A stretch of 64,000 nucleotides of DNA from an alpha proteobacterium L41A (GCA_000335735.1 AMYY01000003.1:62001-126000); one strand, 5' to 3'; shown: positions 37,083 to 46,807, counted from the first letter of the stretch. Notes: a model not told the origin generated them from the sequence alone. A program made the numbers and translations.

Positions 37083-38535
37083 CGGTCGTATTCCAGTCGC
37101 GGCCGGTCCGCATCATCAGCATGTCGGCGCTGTCGGGGCCCCAGGTTCCGGCGACGTAGTCGTCGGGCTTCAAGCCGGATTCGGCCCAGGCCTCGGACAC
37201 CTCGTCCACCCATTTCCAGGCCTGCTCGGCCTCGTCGCGCCGCACGAACAGGGTCGAATCTCCGGCCATCGCGTCCAGCAGCAGACGCTCATAGGCGATG
37301 CGGCGACGCGGCGGGGCGGCGGACTTGCCGTCTACACCCCACGACAGGCTCATCTTGATCGGCTGCAACTGCATGCGCTGATCCAGGCCCGGACGCTTGT
37401 TCATCACCGTCAGAGAGATGTCTTCCTCGGGCTGCAGCTCGATGATCATCCGGTTGGCCTGAACCTCGCCCCGGTCGTCGCGGTCGAAGATCGAGTGGGG
37501 CACCGGCTTGAACTGGATGACGATCTCGGTGCGCTTCTCGGGCAGGCGCTTGCCGGTCCGCATGAAGAAGGGCACGCCCGCCCAGCGCCAGTTGTCGATG
37601 TCGGCGCGAACGGCGACGAAGGTTTCGGTGTCCGACGGCTGGCCGCGTTCCTCGTCATAGCCCTTAGCCGGCTTGCCCTCCGAGACGCCCGCCACATACT
37701 GACCGCGGGCTGTCACGCGCTCAGCCTCGTCGGGGGTAATCGGACGCAAGGAGCGCAGCACCTTGACCTTCTCGTTACGCACGGAGTCGGGGTCCAGGTC
37801 GCTCGGCGGCTCCATCGCCACCAGGCACAGCAGCTGCAGCATGTGGTTCTGCAGCATGTCGCGCAGGGCGCCGTATTCGTCATAGTAAGGCCAGCGATCG
37901 CCGACGCCGACCGTCTCGCCGATCGTGATCTGCACGTGGTCGATGGACAGGTTGTTCCACAGCGGCTCGAAGATCGTGTTGCCGAAGCGCAGGGCGATCA
38001 GGTTCTGGACCGTCTCCTTGCCCAGATAGTGGTCGATGCGGAACACCTGGTTCTCGCTGAAGGCGTGGGCCACGGCGTCGTCGATTTCGAGGAAGGACTT
38101 CAGGTCGCGCCCGACCGGCTTTTCCAGCACGATCCGGCAGTTCTTTTCCGCCAGACCCGCCGCCTTCATCGCCGTGACTATGCGGGCGTAGAGCGAGGGG
38201 GATACGGCCAGGAAGGAGGTGACCTCGCTGTCGCCGACCTTGTCCTTCAGCGGCTTCAGGCTTTCGGGCGAGGTGGCGTCGACCGCCAGATAGTCCAGGC
38301 GGGCCTTCATCCGCGACCAGCTGGCTTCGTCCCAGACCTTGTCGGCCTCGGCGCGCGCCTTCACCGCCTCGTGCACCTTGGCGATATAGTCGTCGGCGCT
38401 CTCTTCGGAACGCGCGGCGCCGATGATCTTCAGCCCTTCAGGCAGCAGGCCGTCGTGTTCGAGGAAATAGAGCGACGGCAGCAGCATACGCATCGCCAGA
38501 TCGCCGCCGCCGCCAAACAGAATGAGAGCCGCCAT
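37075..38535 (-). CDS. zwf: Glucose-6-phosphate dehydrogenase
   Basis: Zwf oxidises glucose-6-phosphate to the lactone with NAD(P)+. The 486-residue protein has the coenzyme fold near the N-terminus (LILFGGGGDLAMRMLLPSL, where many homologues have GASGDL). It has the catalytic signature FRIDHYLGKETVQN and a substrate lysine in LEKPVGRDL. It leads the zwf-pgl-edd-glk group, but hisIE lies only 48 bases upstream on the same strand, so a dedicated promoter must lie in that short gap or inside hisIE. Confidence 0.96.
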
Positions 38536-38583
38536 GTCTTGTCCCTCGATGATCCCATTTGTCGGGACGCACGCCTTTACGGT

Positions 38584-39207
38584 CTAGCCGCTGTCTTTGG
38601 CCGCTTCCGCTCGCGAGGCCAACACGTCCAGCACGTCCTGAAACACCATGTTACGGGCATGGAGAAGAACGAGCAGGTGATAGATCAAATCCGCAGCCTC
38701 GCTGGCGAGTTCCTCGTCCGGCCCCGCGACGCCGGCGAGAGCCGTCTCCACGCCCTCCTCGCCGACCTTCTGGGCGATGCGTTTGGGTCCCTGTGCGATC
38801 AGTCGGGCGGTCCAGCTTTCGGACGGGTCGGCGGCGGCCCGTTCGGCGATGGTGCGCTCCAGCCGGGCGATCCGACCCAGACCCGGCGCGTCGGCCTCGC
38901 CGAAACAGCTCGTCCGGTTGAGGTGGCAGGCGTTTCCGACCGGCCTGACGCCAAGCACGATGGCGTCGGCGTCGCAGTCGGCCGTGATGGAGACGACGTA
39001 AAGCCGGTCGCCCGAGGTCTCGCCCTTCCTCCAACGCCCCCCGCGCGAGCGCGAGAAGAAGGTGGCCTCGCCGGAGGCGATCGTCTCGTCCAGCGCCGCG
39101 CGATCCATATAGGCCAGGGTCAGGACCTGCAGCGTCGCGGCGTCCTGAACCACGACGGGAACCAGGCCGTCGCCCTTGGCGAAGTCGATGGTGTTCGGGT
39201 CGATCAT
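38584..39207 (-). CDS. hisIE: Bifunctional HisI-HisE (phosphoribosyl-AMP cyclohydrolase / phosphoribosyl-ATP pyrophosphohydrolase)
   Basis: This enzyme carries out the second and third steps of histidine synthesis. The 207-residue chain has a HisI domain (residues 1 to about 105), with VLTLAYMDRAALDETIASGEATFFSRSR, WRKGETSG and the metal-binding ADCDADAIVL and GNACHLNRTSCF. The HisE domain follows (about 112-207), with RTIAERAAADPSESWTARL and QKVGEEGVETALAG. Alphaproteobacteria more often have separate hisI and hisE genes. It is the last gene of the his operon, 172 bases after hisF with a palindromic repeat in between. Confidence 0.94.
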   Translation of the reverse strand: MIDPNTIDFAKGDGLVPVVVQDAATLQVLTLAYMDRAALDETIASGEATFFSRSRGGRWRKGETSGDRLYVVSITADCDADAIVLGVRPVGNACHLNRTSCFGEADAPGLGRIARLERTIAERAAADPSESWTARLIAQGPKRIAQKVGEEGVETALAGVAGPDEELASEAADLIYHLLVLLHARNMVFQDVLDVLASRAEAAKDSG

Positions 39208-39223
39208 GGTCGTTGTTCCTGAT

Positions 39224-39379
39224 CCTCCACCGCGAAGCGGGGGAGGGGGACCGCGCGCAGCGCGGTGGAGGGGGCGAAATCGGGCGAGGTGCTGAATGTC
39301 GCGAGACAGTGTCTGAGGTCGCCCCCTCCACCGCTTCGCGGTCCCCCTCCCCCGTTCCGCTGCGCTTCTCGGGGGAGGA
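39224..39379. repeat. Palindromic repeat element between hisF and hisIE
   Basis: Bases 39238-39277 and 39319-39354 are imperfect reverse complements. They match over CGGGGGAGGGGGACCGCG and GCGGTGGAGGGGGCGA and differ only in the small loop between these two blocks. Further partial complements (TCCTCCACCGC and GGGGGAGGA) flank them. The element is strongly purine/pyrimidine-biased and would form a stable stem in the his mRNA. Confidence 0.75.
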
Positions 39380-40143
<764 letters not shown>

Positions 40144-40147
<4 letters not shown>

Positions 40148-40881
40148 ATCGTACGGGCCGCCGCGATCGCCTCGGGCAGGGTGAAGCAGTTCTCGTAGAG
40201 CGCGCGTCCGACGATGGCGCCATGACAGCCCAGCGCCTTGACCGCAGCGATGTCGTCCAGAGAGGAAACGCCGCCAGAGGCCTGCAACACCAGATCCGGC
40301 CGACGGCTGCGGATCTCGGCCAGCAGGTCCAGGTTCGGCCCGGTCAGGGCGCCGTCGCGACCGACATCGGTGACCAGCAGGTGTTTGGCCGTGCCCTTGG
40401 GATACCGATCCAGCGCCTCCCACAGCGTCATGCCCGAGGACTGGGTCCAGCCCTTCAGCGCGGGGATCGGCACGCCGTCCTCGATCTTGACGTCCAGGGC
40501 CAGGGTGATGCGCTCGACGCCGAAGGTCTCCAACCAAATCGCCACCGCTTCGGGTTGGGTGACCGCCAGCGATCCGACCACGACGCGTGACACGCCGGCG
40601 TCCAGCAGCTTTTTCACATCGTCGGCGCTGCGTACCCCGCCGCCCGACTGAACCTTGACGTCGATGGCCTGGGTCAGTTCGCCGATCAGGGCGTGCTGGC
40701 GCGCCTCGCCTGCCTCGGCCCCGTCCAGATCGACGATGTGAATCCACTCCGCACCCTCGGCCGCAAAAGTCGTCAGGCGGGCGGCCGGCTGCTGGTCGTA
40801 ATGCGTCACCTGGGCGAAGTCGCCGTGCATCAGGCGCACACAGACGCCGTCCTTCAGGTCGATGGCGGGGTAGATCAGCAT
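40144..40881 (-). CDS. hisA: Phosphoribosylformimino-AICAR-phosphate isomerase HisA
   Basis: HisA isomerises ProFAR to PRFAR. The 245-residue barrel has catalytic Asp8 in [16 protein letters not shown] and a second Asp in [16 protein letters not shown]. Phosphate-binding motifs are VQSGGGVRS and [12 protein letters not shown]. It overlaps hisF (four bases) and hisH (seven bases), consistent with co-translation. Confidence 0.96.
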
Positions 40882-41477
40882 GACAGGCCCAGGAAGTTCT
40901 TGAGGATGGTCGCTCCGGCCTCGGCCGAGCGTTCGGGGTGGAACTGGCAGCCCCAGCGGTTGGCGGATCGAACCACAGCCGGAACGACGCCGCCATAGTC
41001 GGCGCGCGCCAGGGTCGCCGGTCCGTCGGGACAGACGAAGCCGTGGACGAAATAGGCGTAGGCGCCGTCGACGACGCCCTCCAGCAGGGGGTCGTCGCGG
41101 TCGCGCGTCAACCGGCTCCAGCCCATGTGCGGCACCGGCAGATCGCCCGCAGGCTTCAGCCGCGTCACCGCGCCGGGAATGAGGCCCAGCAGATCGACGC
41201 CGTCGCCCTCGTCGCTCGATCCGAACAGCAGTTGCTGACCCAGGCAGACACCCAGCAGGGGGCGCGGGAAGGCGCGAATCGGCGCGATCAGACCCAGGTC
41301 CGACAGGCGCTTCATGGCGTATCCGGCCGCGCCGACGCCAGGCAGGATCACCCGTTCAGCCTCGGCGATCACGGTCGGATCGTCGGTCAGGCGCACGGTC
41401 GCGCCCAGCCGCTCCAGCGCGAACTGGACCGAGGCGACATTGCCGGCGCCGTAGGCGATGACGGCGACCTCGCTCAC
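40875..41477 (-). CDS. hisH: Imidazole glycerol phosphate synthase glutaminase subunit HisH
   Basis: HisH is the class I glutamine amidotransferase that feeds ammonia to HisF. The 200-residue protein has [13 protein letters not shown] (oxyanion strand region), nucleophile Cys in [12 protein letters not shown], and the catalytic His-Glu pair in [12 protein letters not shown]. The ATG overlaps the upstream hisCB stop by four bases. Confidence 0.96.
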   Translation of the reverse strand: MSEVAVIAYGAGNVASVQFALERLGATVRLTDDPTVIAEAERVILPGVGAAGYAMKRLSDLGLIAPIRAFPRPLLGVCLGQQLLFGSSDEGDGVDLLGLIPGAVTRLKPAGDLPVPHMGWSRLTRDRDDPLLEGVVDGAYAYFVHGFVCPDGPATLARADYGGVVPAVVRSANRWGCQFHPERSAEAGATILKNFLGLSC

Positions 41478-42910
41478 AGCACACCTTTGGTCGACGGCAC
41501 GGCGTCGCCCTCGACCCGGATGGCCTGGCGCAGGGCGCGGCCGAAGGCCTTGTAGACGGCTTCGGTCTTGTGGTGGTCGTCCTGGCCCGTGACCTTGATG
41601 TGCACGGCCGCGCCCATGGCCTCGGCCAGAGACCGGAAGACGTGGGCGGTCAGGTCGGTCCGGTAGTCGCCGATGAAGGGGGTCTCGAACGTCCCCTCGA
41701 ACAGCGGATAAGGGCGGCCGGACAGGTCGATGGAGACGGTCGCATTGGCCTCGTCCATCGGCAGGACGAAGCCGTAGCGGGCGATGCCCTTACGCTCGCC
41801 CAGCGCCTGTTTCAGCGCCTGGCCCAGGGCGATGGCGCTGTCTTCGATCGTGTGGTGCGGATCGGTGTGCAGGTCGCCCTCGCATTGCAGACGCAGCGAG
41901 AAGCCGCCGTGGGCCGCGATCTGCTCCAGCATGTGATCGAAGAAGCCGACGCCGGTTTCGATCTTCACCGGACCGGGCGCGTCCAGATCGACGGCGCAGA
42001 CGATGCGGGTTTCCTTGGTGTCGCGCACAGCCTGACCGATGCGGGCCGGGCGGCGTTTGGCGGGCGTCAGGCCGAAGGCGGCGAGCAGCCGGTCGTTGAC
42101 CTCGGACTTGATCGAGATCGGCAGGCGCAGACGCTCGCCGGACAGATCGGCTTCGACGTCGTAAGCCTTCAGACCGGCCAGGGCCGCGGCAGGCTTTTCG
42201 GGACGCGCCATGATGATGGGACCGACGCCCGGTTCGACGGGCATCTGGCGGCCCAGTTCGCGCACGACCCGTTCGCGCTCGCGTCGGACCGAGGCGATCC
42301 GCTCGGCGGTCTCGATCATCCGAGACGGATCGAGCGCCTGCATCGCCAGCCGCATCAGCGGTTCTGGCAGGGCATAGGGTTCCAGCACCGACGCCAGTCG
42401 CGTCAGAGTCTGGGCTTGCGCGATCGCCGCGCCGACGCGGGCGCCGGCGAGACCATAAGCCAGAGACAGACTGCGCAGCACGACCAGGTTCGGCTGATCG
42501 GCGACGATGGTCACGGCCGAGACGCTGTCGGAGAAATCGATCAGCCCCTCGTCCACCACCAGCAGGGCGGGGGCGACGCGGGCGGCCATCTCGGCGACGG
42601 CTTCGGGCGCGCCCAGGCCGCGGATGACGACGATACTCTTGTCTGAGGCAGGTTCGCCCCTGGCCGGATAGATGGCGGCGAGACTGTCATAGGGTTCGGC
42701 CTTCGGGGCCTCGACCGATCCCCCGTCGCGAGCGGCGAGGCGCCAGGCCAGTTCCAGCCCGTGGGTCAGGCCGCGCACCGGCAACACCTGTTCGGCAGGC
42801 ACGCCGTAGACGGCGGCCATGCGAGCGGCGAGGGCTGAGGCGTCGCCGGGATAGCGATCCAGACCTTCGCCACCGGAAACCAGCGGCGGATAGGGAGCGG
42901 GCAGGGTCAT
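41474..42910 (-). CDS. hisB: Fusion: degenerate HisC-like domain + imidazoleglycerol-phosphate dehydratase HisB
   Basis: The C-terminal half (about residues 284-478) is a complete HisB dehydratase. It has TGVGFFDHMLEQIAAHGG, the manganese-binding LHTDPHHTIED, MDEANATVSIDLSGRPY and DDHHKTEAVYKAFGRAL. The N-terminal half (about 1-280) resembles histidinol-phosphate aminotransferase: YPGDASALAARMAAVYGVP, LLVVDEGLIDF, LRSLSLAYGLAGARVG and LRLPISIKSEVNDRLL. It is about 80 residues shorter than HisC. It lacks the PNNPTG loop, and the PLP lysine of the LRTLSKAYGLAG-type motif is Leu150. The aminotransferase half therefore looks catalytically dead, perhaps structural or regulatory. A separate active HisC must be encoded elsewhere. 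Confidence 0.9.
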   Translation of the reverse strand: MTLPAPYPPLVSGGEGLDRYPGDASALAARMAAVYGVPAEQVLPVRGLTHGLELAWRLAARDGGSVEAPKAEPYDSLAAIYPARGEPASDKSIVVIRGLGAPEAVAEMAARVAPALLVVDEGLIDFSDSVSAVTIVADQPNLVVLRSLSLAYGLAGARVGAAIAQAQTLTRLASVLEPYALPEPLMRLAMQALDPSRMIETAERIASVRRERERVVRELGRQMPVEPGVGPIIMARPEKPAAALAGLKAYDVEADLSGERLRLPISIKSEVNDRLLAAFGLTPAKRRPARIGQAVRDTKETRIVCAVDLDAPGPVKIETGVGFFDHMLEQIAAHGGFSLRLQCEGDLHTDPHHTIEDSAIALGQALKQALGERKGIARYGFVLPMDEANATVSIDLSGRPYPLFEGTFETPFIGDYRTDLTAHVFRSLAEAMGAAVHIKVTGQDDHHKTEAVYKAFGRALRQAIRVEGDAVPSTKGVL

Positions 42911-44214
42911 CCCTCGCTCCTCAAATCGGCAGCGCGGGCGTGAGCCTCCAGGCCTTCCATCCGGGCCAGGCGGGCGGCGATGGGGGCAAGCTGACGGGCG
43001 CCGGCTTCGGTCACCAGCTGGACCGACATGGTGGTCATGAAGCTGGCGGTGGTGACGCCGCCCAGGGTGCGGGCGCCGCCGTCGGTCGGCAGGACGTGGC
43101 TGGGACCGGCGGCATAGTCACCCAGCGTCTCGGCAGCGAACCGGCCGACGAAGACGGCCCCGGCGGCCTTGATCGAATCGACCAGCGGCTCGGGATCGTC
43201 GATCTGGATCGCCAGATGTTCGGGGCCATAGAGGTTGGCGACTTCTGCAGCGGCGTCGAGGTCGCGGACCAGGATGGCGCGGGCCTCGTTCAGAGAGGCG
43301 CGGGCGATGGCTTCGCGAGGCAGGGTTGCAACCTGAACCTCGACCTCACTCAGGATGTAGTCGATGGTGGCGCGGCTGGTGGAGACCAGCAGAACCTGCG
43401 CATCCGCATCATGCTCGGCCTGGCTCAGCAGGTCGGCGGCGGCGATCTCGGGCGCGGCGTCGCGATCGACGATGACCATCAACTCCGACGGGCCGGCGGG
43501 CATGTCGACGGCGGGGCCGCCCGGCAGGGCGCTCGCCTGCTTCTTGGCCTCGGCCACATAGGCGTTGCCGGGTCCGAACAGCTTGTCGCAGGCCGGAATG
43601 ACCCCGTCCTCCAGTTCGACGCCGAAGGTCAGGGCGGCGATGGCCTGGGCGCCGCCCATCAGCCAGATGGCGTCCAGTTCCGCCTCTGCGGCGGCCAGGA
43701 TCATGGCGGGGTGGATGCCGCCGTCCTTGTTCGGCGGCGTGACGGCGACGCGCTGTCCCACGCCCGCGACGCCGGCCGGAATGGCCAGCATCAACAGCGA
43801 CGAAAACAGCGGCGCGGTGCCGCCGGGAATATAGAGGCCGGCCGAGGCGATGGGACGCCAGGCCAGTTTGGACCGAACGCCCGGCGTCGTCTCGATAAAC
43901 GGGGTGTCCTCGGGCCTGGTCGCCTGGTGGAAGACGCGCACATTGTCGGCCGCCATGCGCAGGGCGCGCACGTCGCCAGGCGGCAGGGCGTTGCGCGCCT
44001 CGGCGACAGCCTCGGGCGTGATGGCGATGCGACGGGGCGGAGCCTTGTCCAGCTTCAGGCACCAGTCGGTCACGGCCTCGCCGCCGCGCTGGCGCACGTC
44101 GTCCAGGATGGTGCGAATGACCTCCGTCACGTCGCCGGCGGTGCGTTGGGCGGGGCGGGTCAGGGCGGCCGTCTTTTCGGCGGCGTCGAGGGAAGACCAG
44201 TCGATGCGCTTCAT
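42907..44214 (-). CDS. hisD: Histidinol dehydrogenase
   Basis: HisD performs the last two steps, histidinol to histidine, with NAD+ and zinc. The 435-residue protein has GLYIPGGTAPLFSSLLMLAIPA, the signature PACDKLFGPGNAYVAEAKKQ, DMPAGPSELMVIVD and the zinc/base region LLSQAEHDADAQ. It also has EHLAIQ and GPSHVLPTDGGAR. The ATG at 44214 forms TGATG with the hisG stop; a GTG one codon upstream is also possible. It overlaps hisCB by four bases. Confidence 0.96.
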   Translation of the reverse strand: MKRIDWSSLDAAEKTAALTRPAQRTAGDVTEVIRTILDDVRQRGGEAVTDWCLKLDKAPPRRIAITPEAVAEARNALPPGDVRALRMAADNVRVFHQATRPEDTPFIETTPGVRSKLAWRPIASAGLYIPGGTAPLFSSLLMLAIPAGVAGVGQRVAVTPPNKDGGIHPAMILAAAEAELDAIWLMGGAQAIAALTFGVELEDGVIPACDKLFGPGNAYVAEAKKQASALPGGPAVDMPAGPSELMVIVDRDAAPEIAAADLLSQAEHDADAQVLLVSTSRATIDYILSEVEVQVATLPREAIARASLNEARAILVRDLDAAAEVANLYGPEHLAIQIDDPEPLVDSIKAAGAVFVGRFAAETLGDYAAGPSHVLPTDGGARTLGGVTTASFMTTMSVQLVTEAGARQLAPIAARLARMEGLEAHARAADLRSEG

Positions 44215-45110
44215 CACATCATCTTCTCTATCGGCAGGACCAGGATGGCCGAGGCGCCGGCGGCCTTCAGCTTCTCGAGCGTCTCCCAGAAGACGGCCTC
44301 CTGGCAGACGGCGTGGACGGCGACCGCATCGTCGCGACCCATCAGGGGCATGACCGTGGGCGAGCCTGCGCCGGGCAGGATCGCGGTAATTTCGTCCAGA
44401 GCCGAGCGCGGGGCGTTCAGCATGACGTATTTGGCGCCTTGCGAGGACACGACGCCCGCCATCCGCTCGATGACGCTGTCCAACAGCTGCTGCAACGCCG
44501 GCTCGGGCGCGACGGGCGACTGAATCAGCACGGCCTGGCTTTCCAGAACCGTATCCTTGGCTACCAAGCCGTTGGCCTCCAGCGTCGCGCCGGTCGAGAC
44601 CAGGTCGCAGATGGCGGCGGCCAGTTTCAGCCGGGGCGCGACCTCGACGGCCCCGCGCATCACGACGATGTCGGCCTTGACCCCGCGTTCGTCGAGGAAG
44701 CGACGCAGGATCTTGGGATAGGAGGTGGCGATGCGCAGACCGTCCAGCGAGGCCGGACCGTCATAGGCCAGGGTCGGAGGCGTGGCGATCTTGAGCGTGC
44801 ATCGACCGAAGCCCAGCGGCATGACGATCGAGGCGTTCTTTTCCTTGGAGTCTGGGCCGCCGTTGCGACCTTCCTCCAGCACATTCTCGCCGACGATGCC
44901 CAGGTCGCAGACGCCGTCCGCCACGAAGGTGGGGATGTCGTCGTCGCGGACGCGCAGCAGGTCGATCGGATAGTTCTCGACCCGGTAAAGCAGGTCGTTG
45001 TGACCCTTGACCCATTTCAGGCCCGCGTCGCGGATCAGGTCGAGGCTGCGGTCGGCCAGACGGCCGGATTTCTGGACGGCGATGCGAAGCCGGCCCTGCA
45101 CGGTGCTCAT
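44214..45110 (-). CDS. hisG: ATP phosphoribosyltransferase (long form)
   Basis: HisG joins ATP and PRPP, the committed and feedback-inhibited step of histidine synthesis. The 298 residues place it in the long hexameric class, with a C-terminal ACT-like regulatory domain (AGSPTVMPLMGRDDAVAVHAVC). The catalytic part has RIAVQKSGRLADRSLDLI, GVCDLGIVGENVLEE and DLVSTGATLEANGL. No hisZ is needed for the long form. It follows the TrpR-like regulator gene by 10 bases, so the two are probably cotranscribed. Confidence 0.95.
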   Translation of the reverse strand: MSTVQGRLRIAVQKSGRLADRSLDLIRDAGLKWVKGHNDLLYRVENYPIDLLRVRDDDIPTFVADGVCDLGIVGENVLEEGRNGGPDSKEKNASIVMPLGFGRCTLKIATPPTLAYDGPASLDGLRIATSYPKILRRFLDERGVKADIVVMRGAVEVAPRLKLAAAICDLVSTGATLEANGLVAKDTVLESQAVLIQSPVAPEPALQQLLDSVIERMAGVVSSQGAKYVMLNAPRSALDEITAILPGAGSPTVMPLMGRDDAVAVHAVCQEAVFWETLEKLKAAGASAILVLPIEKMM

Positions 45111-45120
45111 GTTCGGATAC

Positions 45121-45411
45121 TCAGTTCTTGTTCTTCAGGCGGTCCAGGGCGAGGCGATAGCCCTGATGCGGCATGTCTTTCAGATAGCGGGCGACGCGAA
45201 CGACGGTGGTGGGGCTGGCATGGGCCTCTGCGGCGATCTCGCGATAGGATTTGCCGCCGGCGTCGAGCAGGCGCGCCACCTGCCAGCGCTCGGAGAAGGC
45301 GCGCAGTTCCGCAGGCGTGCAAAGATCGGCCAGAAAGGCGTCGATCTCGGCGCGCGTCTGCATCGACAGCAGGGCGTCATGCAGGTCGTCACGGGCGGGC
45401 GGGGTCGTCAT
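45121..45411 (-). CDS. TrpR-like (YerC/YecD family) DNA-binding regulator
   Basis: This 96-residue helix-turn-helix protein resembles the TrpR/YerC fold: LLSMQTRAEIDAFLADLCTPAELRAFSERWQVARLLDAGGKSYREIAAEAHASPTTVVRVARYL. The last part is the recognition element. It leads the his operon on the same strand, 10 bases before hisG, so control of histidine genes is the natural guess. An inverted repeat GTTCCAC-N12-GTGGAAC sits just upstream of its start and would suit autoregulation. The ATG at 45411 is preferred over a longer frame that would run through that repeat. Confidence 0.85.
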   Translation of the reverse strand: MTTPPARDDLHDALLSMQTRAEIDAFLADLCTPAELRAFSERWQVARLLDAGGKSYREIAAEAHASPTTVVRVARYLKDMPHQGYRLALDRLKNKN

Positions 45412-45415
45412 GCGC

Positions 45416-45441
45416 GTTCCACTATGCTGTAACGGTGGAAC
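45416..45441. promoter_or_regulatory. Inverted repeat GTTCCAC-N12-GTGGAAC upstream of the his regulator
   Basis: Perfect 7-base arms at 45416-45422 and 45435-45441 lie five bases upstream of the regulator's ATG (minus strand). Position and symmetry fit an operator for the TrpR-like protein or overlap with the his promoter. Which protein binds is inferred from position alone. Confidence 0.5.
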
Positions 45442-45457
45442 AGTCAAGAGGTGCGGC

Positions 45458-45532
45458 GTGAGTCGTGATTGGTGACTCGTGATTGGGTCGAGATTCAGTC
45501 ACGGCTCACGATTCACCAATCACGACTTACAC
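45458..45532. repeat. Inverted-repeat element of the GTGATTGGTGA type, copy 2
   Basis: The left arm contains GTCGTGATTGGTGA and the right arm its exact complement TCACCAATCACGAC. The surrounding sequence repeats the same words (GTGAGTC, CTCGTGATTGGG, CACGGCTCACGATTC). It is related to the element at 21433-21549. It lies between the divergent his regulator and ferredoxin reductase genes. Confidence 0.65.
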
Positions 45533-45562
45533 CCGGCCGCGCACCGCTCTATCTGTCCGCCC

Positions 45563-46771
45563 ATGACCAAGGTTCTCATCATCGGCGCCGGACACGCCGG
45601 CGGCTCAGTCGCGGCCTTCCTGCGGCAGTATGGGCATGAAGGCCCCATCGTGCTGGCGGGGGAAGAGGATGCGCCGCCGTATCAGCGGCCGCCGCTGTCC
45701 AAGGCCTGGCTGAAGGGGGAGGCGGATCTGGAGGCGCTGCTGCTGCGGCCTCTGAGTTTCTACGCCGAGCAGAACATCGACTTCCGACCCTCGACGGTCG
45801 CCGTGTCGGTGGACACTGCCGCGAAGACGGTCGTTTTCCATGACGGCTCGTCGGAGACTTACGACATCCTTGTGCTGGCGACCGGATCGACGGCGCGCAA
45901 GCTGCCGGTCCCGGGCGGGGACCATCCCGATCTGCTGGAACTGCGCACGATGAAGGACGCCGAGCGACTGAAGGCGGTCCTCGGGCCCGGCAAGCGTCTG
46001 GCGGTCGTCGGCGGCGGCTATGTAGGGCTGGAGGCGGCGGCGTCGGCGCGGGCCCTGGGCGCCGAGGCGGTGGTGATCGAGCGGGCGCCGCGCGTGCTGG
46101 CGCGGGTGGCGTCCGAGACCCTGTCGGCCTTCTTCACAGCGCAGCACCGGGCTCACGGCGTGGAAATCCTGACGGACGCGGAGGTGATCGCCGTGGCCCG
46201 CGACGGCGTGAGCCTGGCCGACGGATCGGTGGTGTCGGCGGATGCGGTGTTGGTGGGGGTCGGCGCCCTGGCTTGCGACGCCCTGGCGCGTTCGGCCGGC
46301 CTGACCTGTGACGACGGCGTGGTGGTGGACGCCGAGGCGCGCACCAGCGATCCGGCGATCTTCGCCATCGGCGACATGACGCGACGACCCATTCCGGTCC
46401 ACGGCGGCGTGCATCATCGGCTGGAAAGCGTGCCCAACGCCCTGGAGCAGGCCAAGCAGGCGGCCGCCGCCATCGTCGGACGGGCCGGACCGACGCCGGA
46501 AGTGCCCTGGTTCTGGTCGGACCAGTATGACGTCAAGCTTCAGATCGCCGGCCTGCCGTTCGACGCCGACCGACAGGTGGTGCGCGGCGACCCGACGGCG
46601 TCGGGCTTTGCGGTTTTCCATCTGAACGGCGACCGCATCGTCTGCGTCGAGGCCGTCAACGCGCCGCCCGAGTTCATGGCCGGCAAGCCGTTGATCGCCA
46701 AGGCGACGCCTGTGGACATAGGCAAGCTGGCCGATCCGGCGGTGTCGATGAAGGCGGTGGCTGTCGGATAA
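45563..46771 (+). CDS. FAD-dependent ferredoxin reductase (rhodocoxin/putidaredoxin reductase type)
   Basis: This 402-residue flavoprotein has an N-terminal FAD-binding motif (VLIIGAGHAGGSVAAFLRQYG) and the family segment YQRPPLSKAWLKGE. An NAD-binding GxGxxG (LAVVGGGYVGLEAAASARALG) and the second FAD motif (SDPAIFAIGDMTRRP) follow. It would pass electrons from NADH to a 2Fe-2S ferredoxin, typically for a P450 or ring hydroxylase. Neither a ferredoxin nor an oxygenase partner lies nearby. The ATG at 45563 gives the standard N-terminus; the longer frame runs into the repeat element. Confidence 0.9.
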   Translation: MTKVLIIGAGHAGGSVAAFLRQYGHEGPIVLAGEEDAPPYQRPPLSKAWLKGEADLEALLLRPLSFYAEQNIDFRPSTVAVSVDTAAKTVVFHDGSSETYDILVLATGSTARKLPVPGGDHPDLLELRTMKDAERLKAVLGPGKRLAVVGGGYVGLEAAASARALGAEAVVIERAPRVLARVASETLSAFFTAQHRAHGVEILTDAEVIAVARDGVSLADGSVVSADAVLVGVGALACDALARSAGLTCDDGVVVDAEARTSDPAIFAIGDMTRRPIPVHGGVHHRLESVPNALEQAKQAAAAIVGRAGPTPEVPWFWSDQYDVKLQIAGLPFDADRQVVRGDPTASGFAVFHLNGDRIVCVEAVNAPPEFMAGKPLIAKATPVDIGKLADPAVSMKAVAVG

Positions 46772-46782
46772 GGCGTCGCCGC

Positions 46783-46807
46783 AGTGCAACAAAACTGTTG
46801 CGCTTTA
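46783..46807. promoter_or_regulatory. AGTGCAACA-AAAC-TGTTGCGCT hairpin/palindrome
   Basis: Nine-base arms (one T-G pair if read as RNA) with an AAAC loop lie 12 bases after the ferredoxin reductase stop, followed by TTTA. It could be a weak terminator of that gene or an operator of the ATP-grasp operon that starts 45 bases further on. The sequence does not decide between them. Confidence 0.4.

Noticed and set aside
40148..40996. Extension of the hisF frame far upstream through hisA and hisH
   Set aside because: The family start [11 protein letters not shown] is at 40147, and hisA and hisH occupy the region with intact catalytic motifs in another frame.
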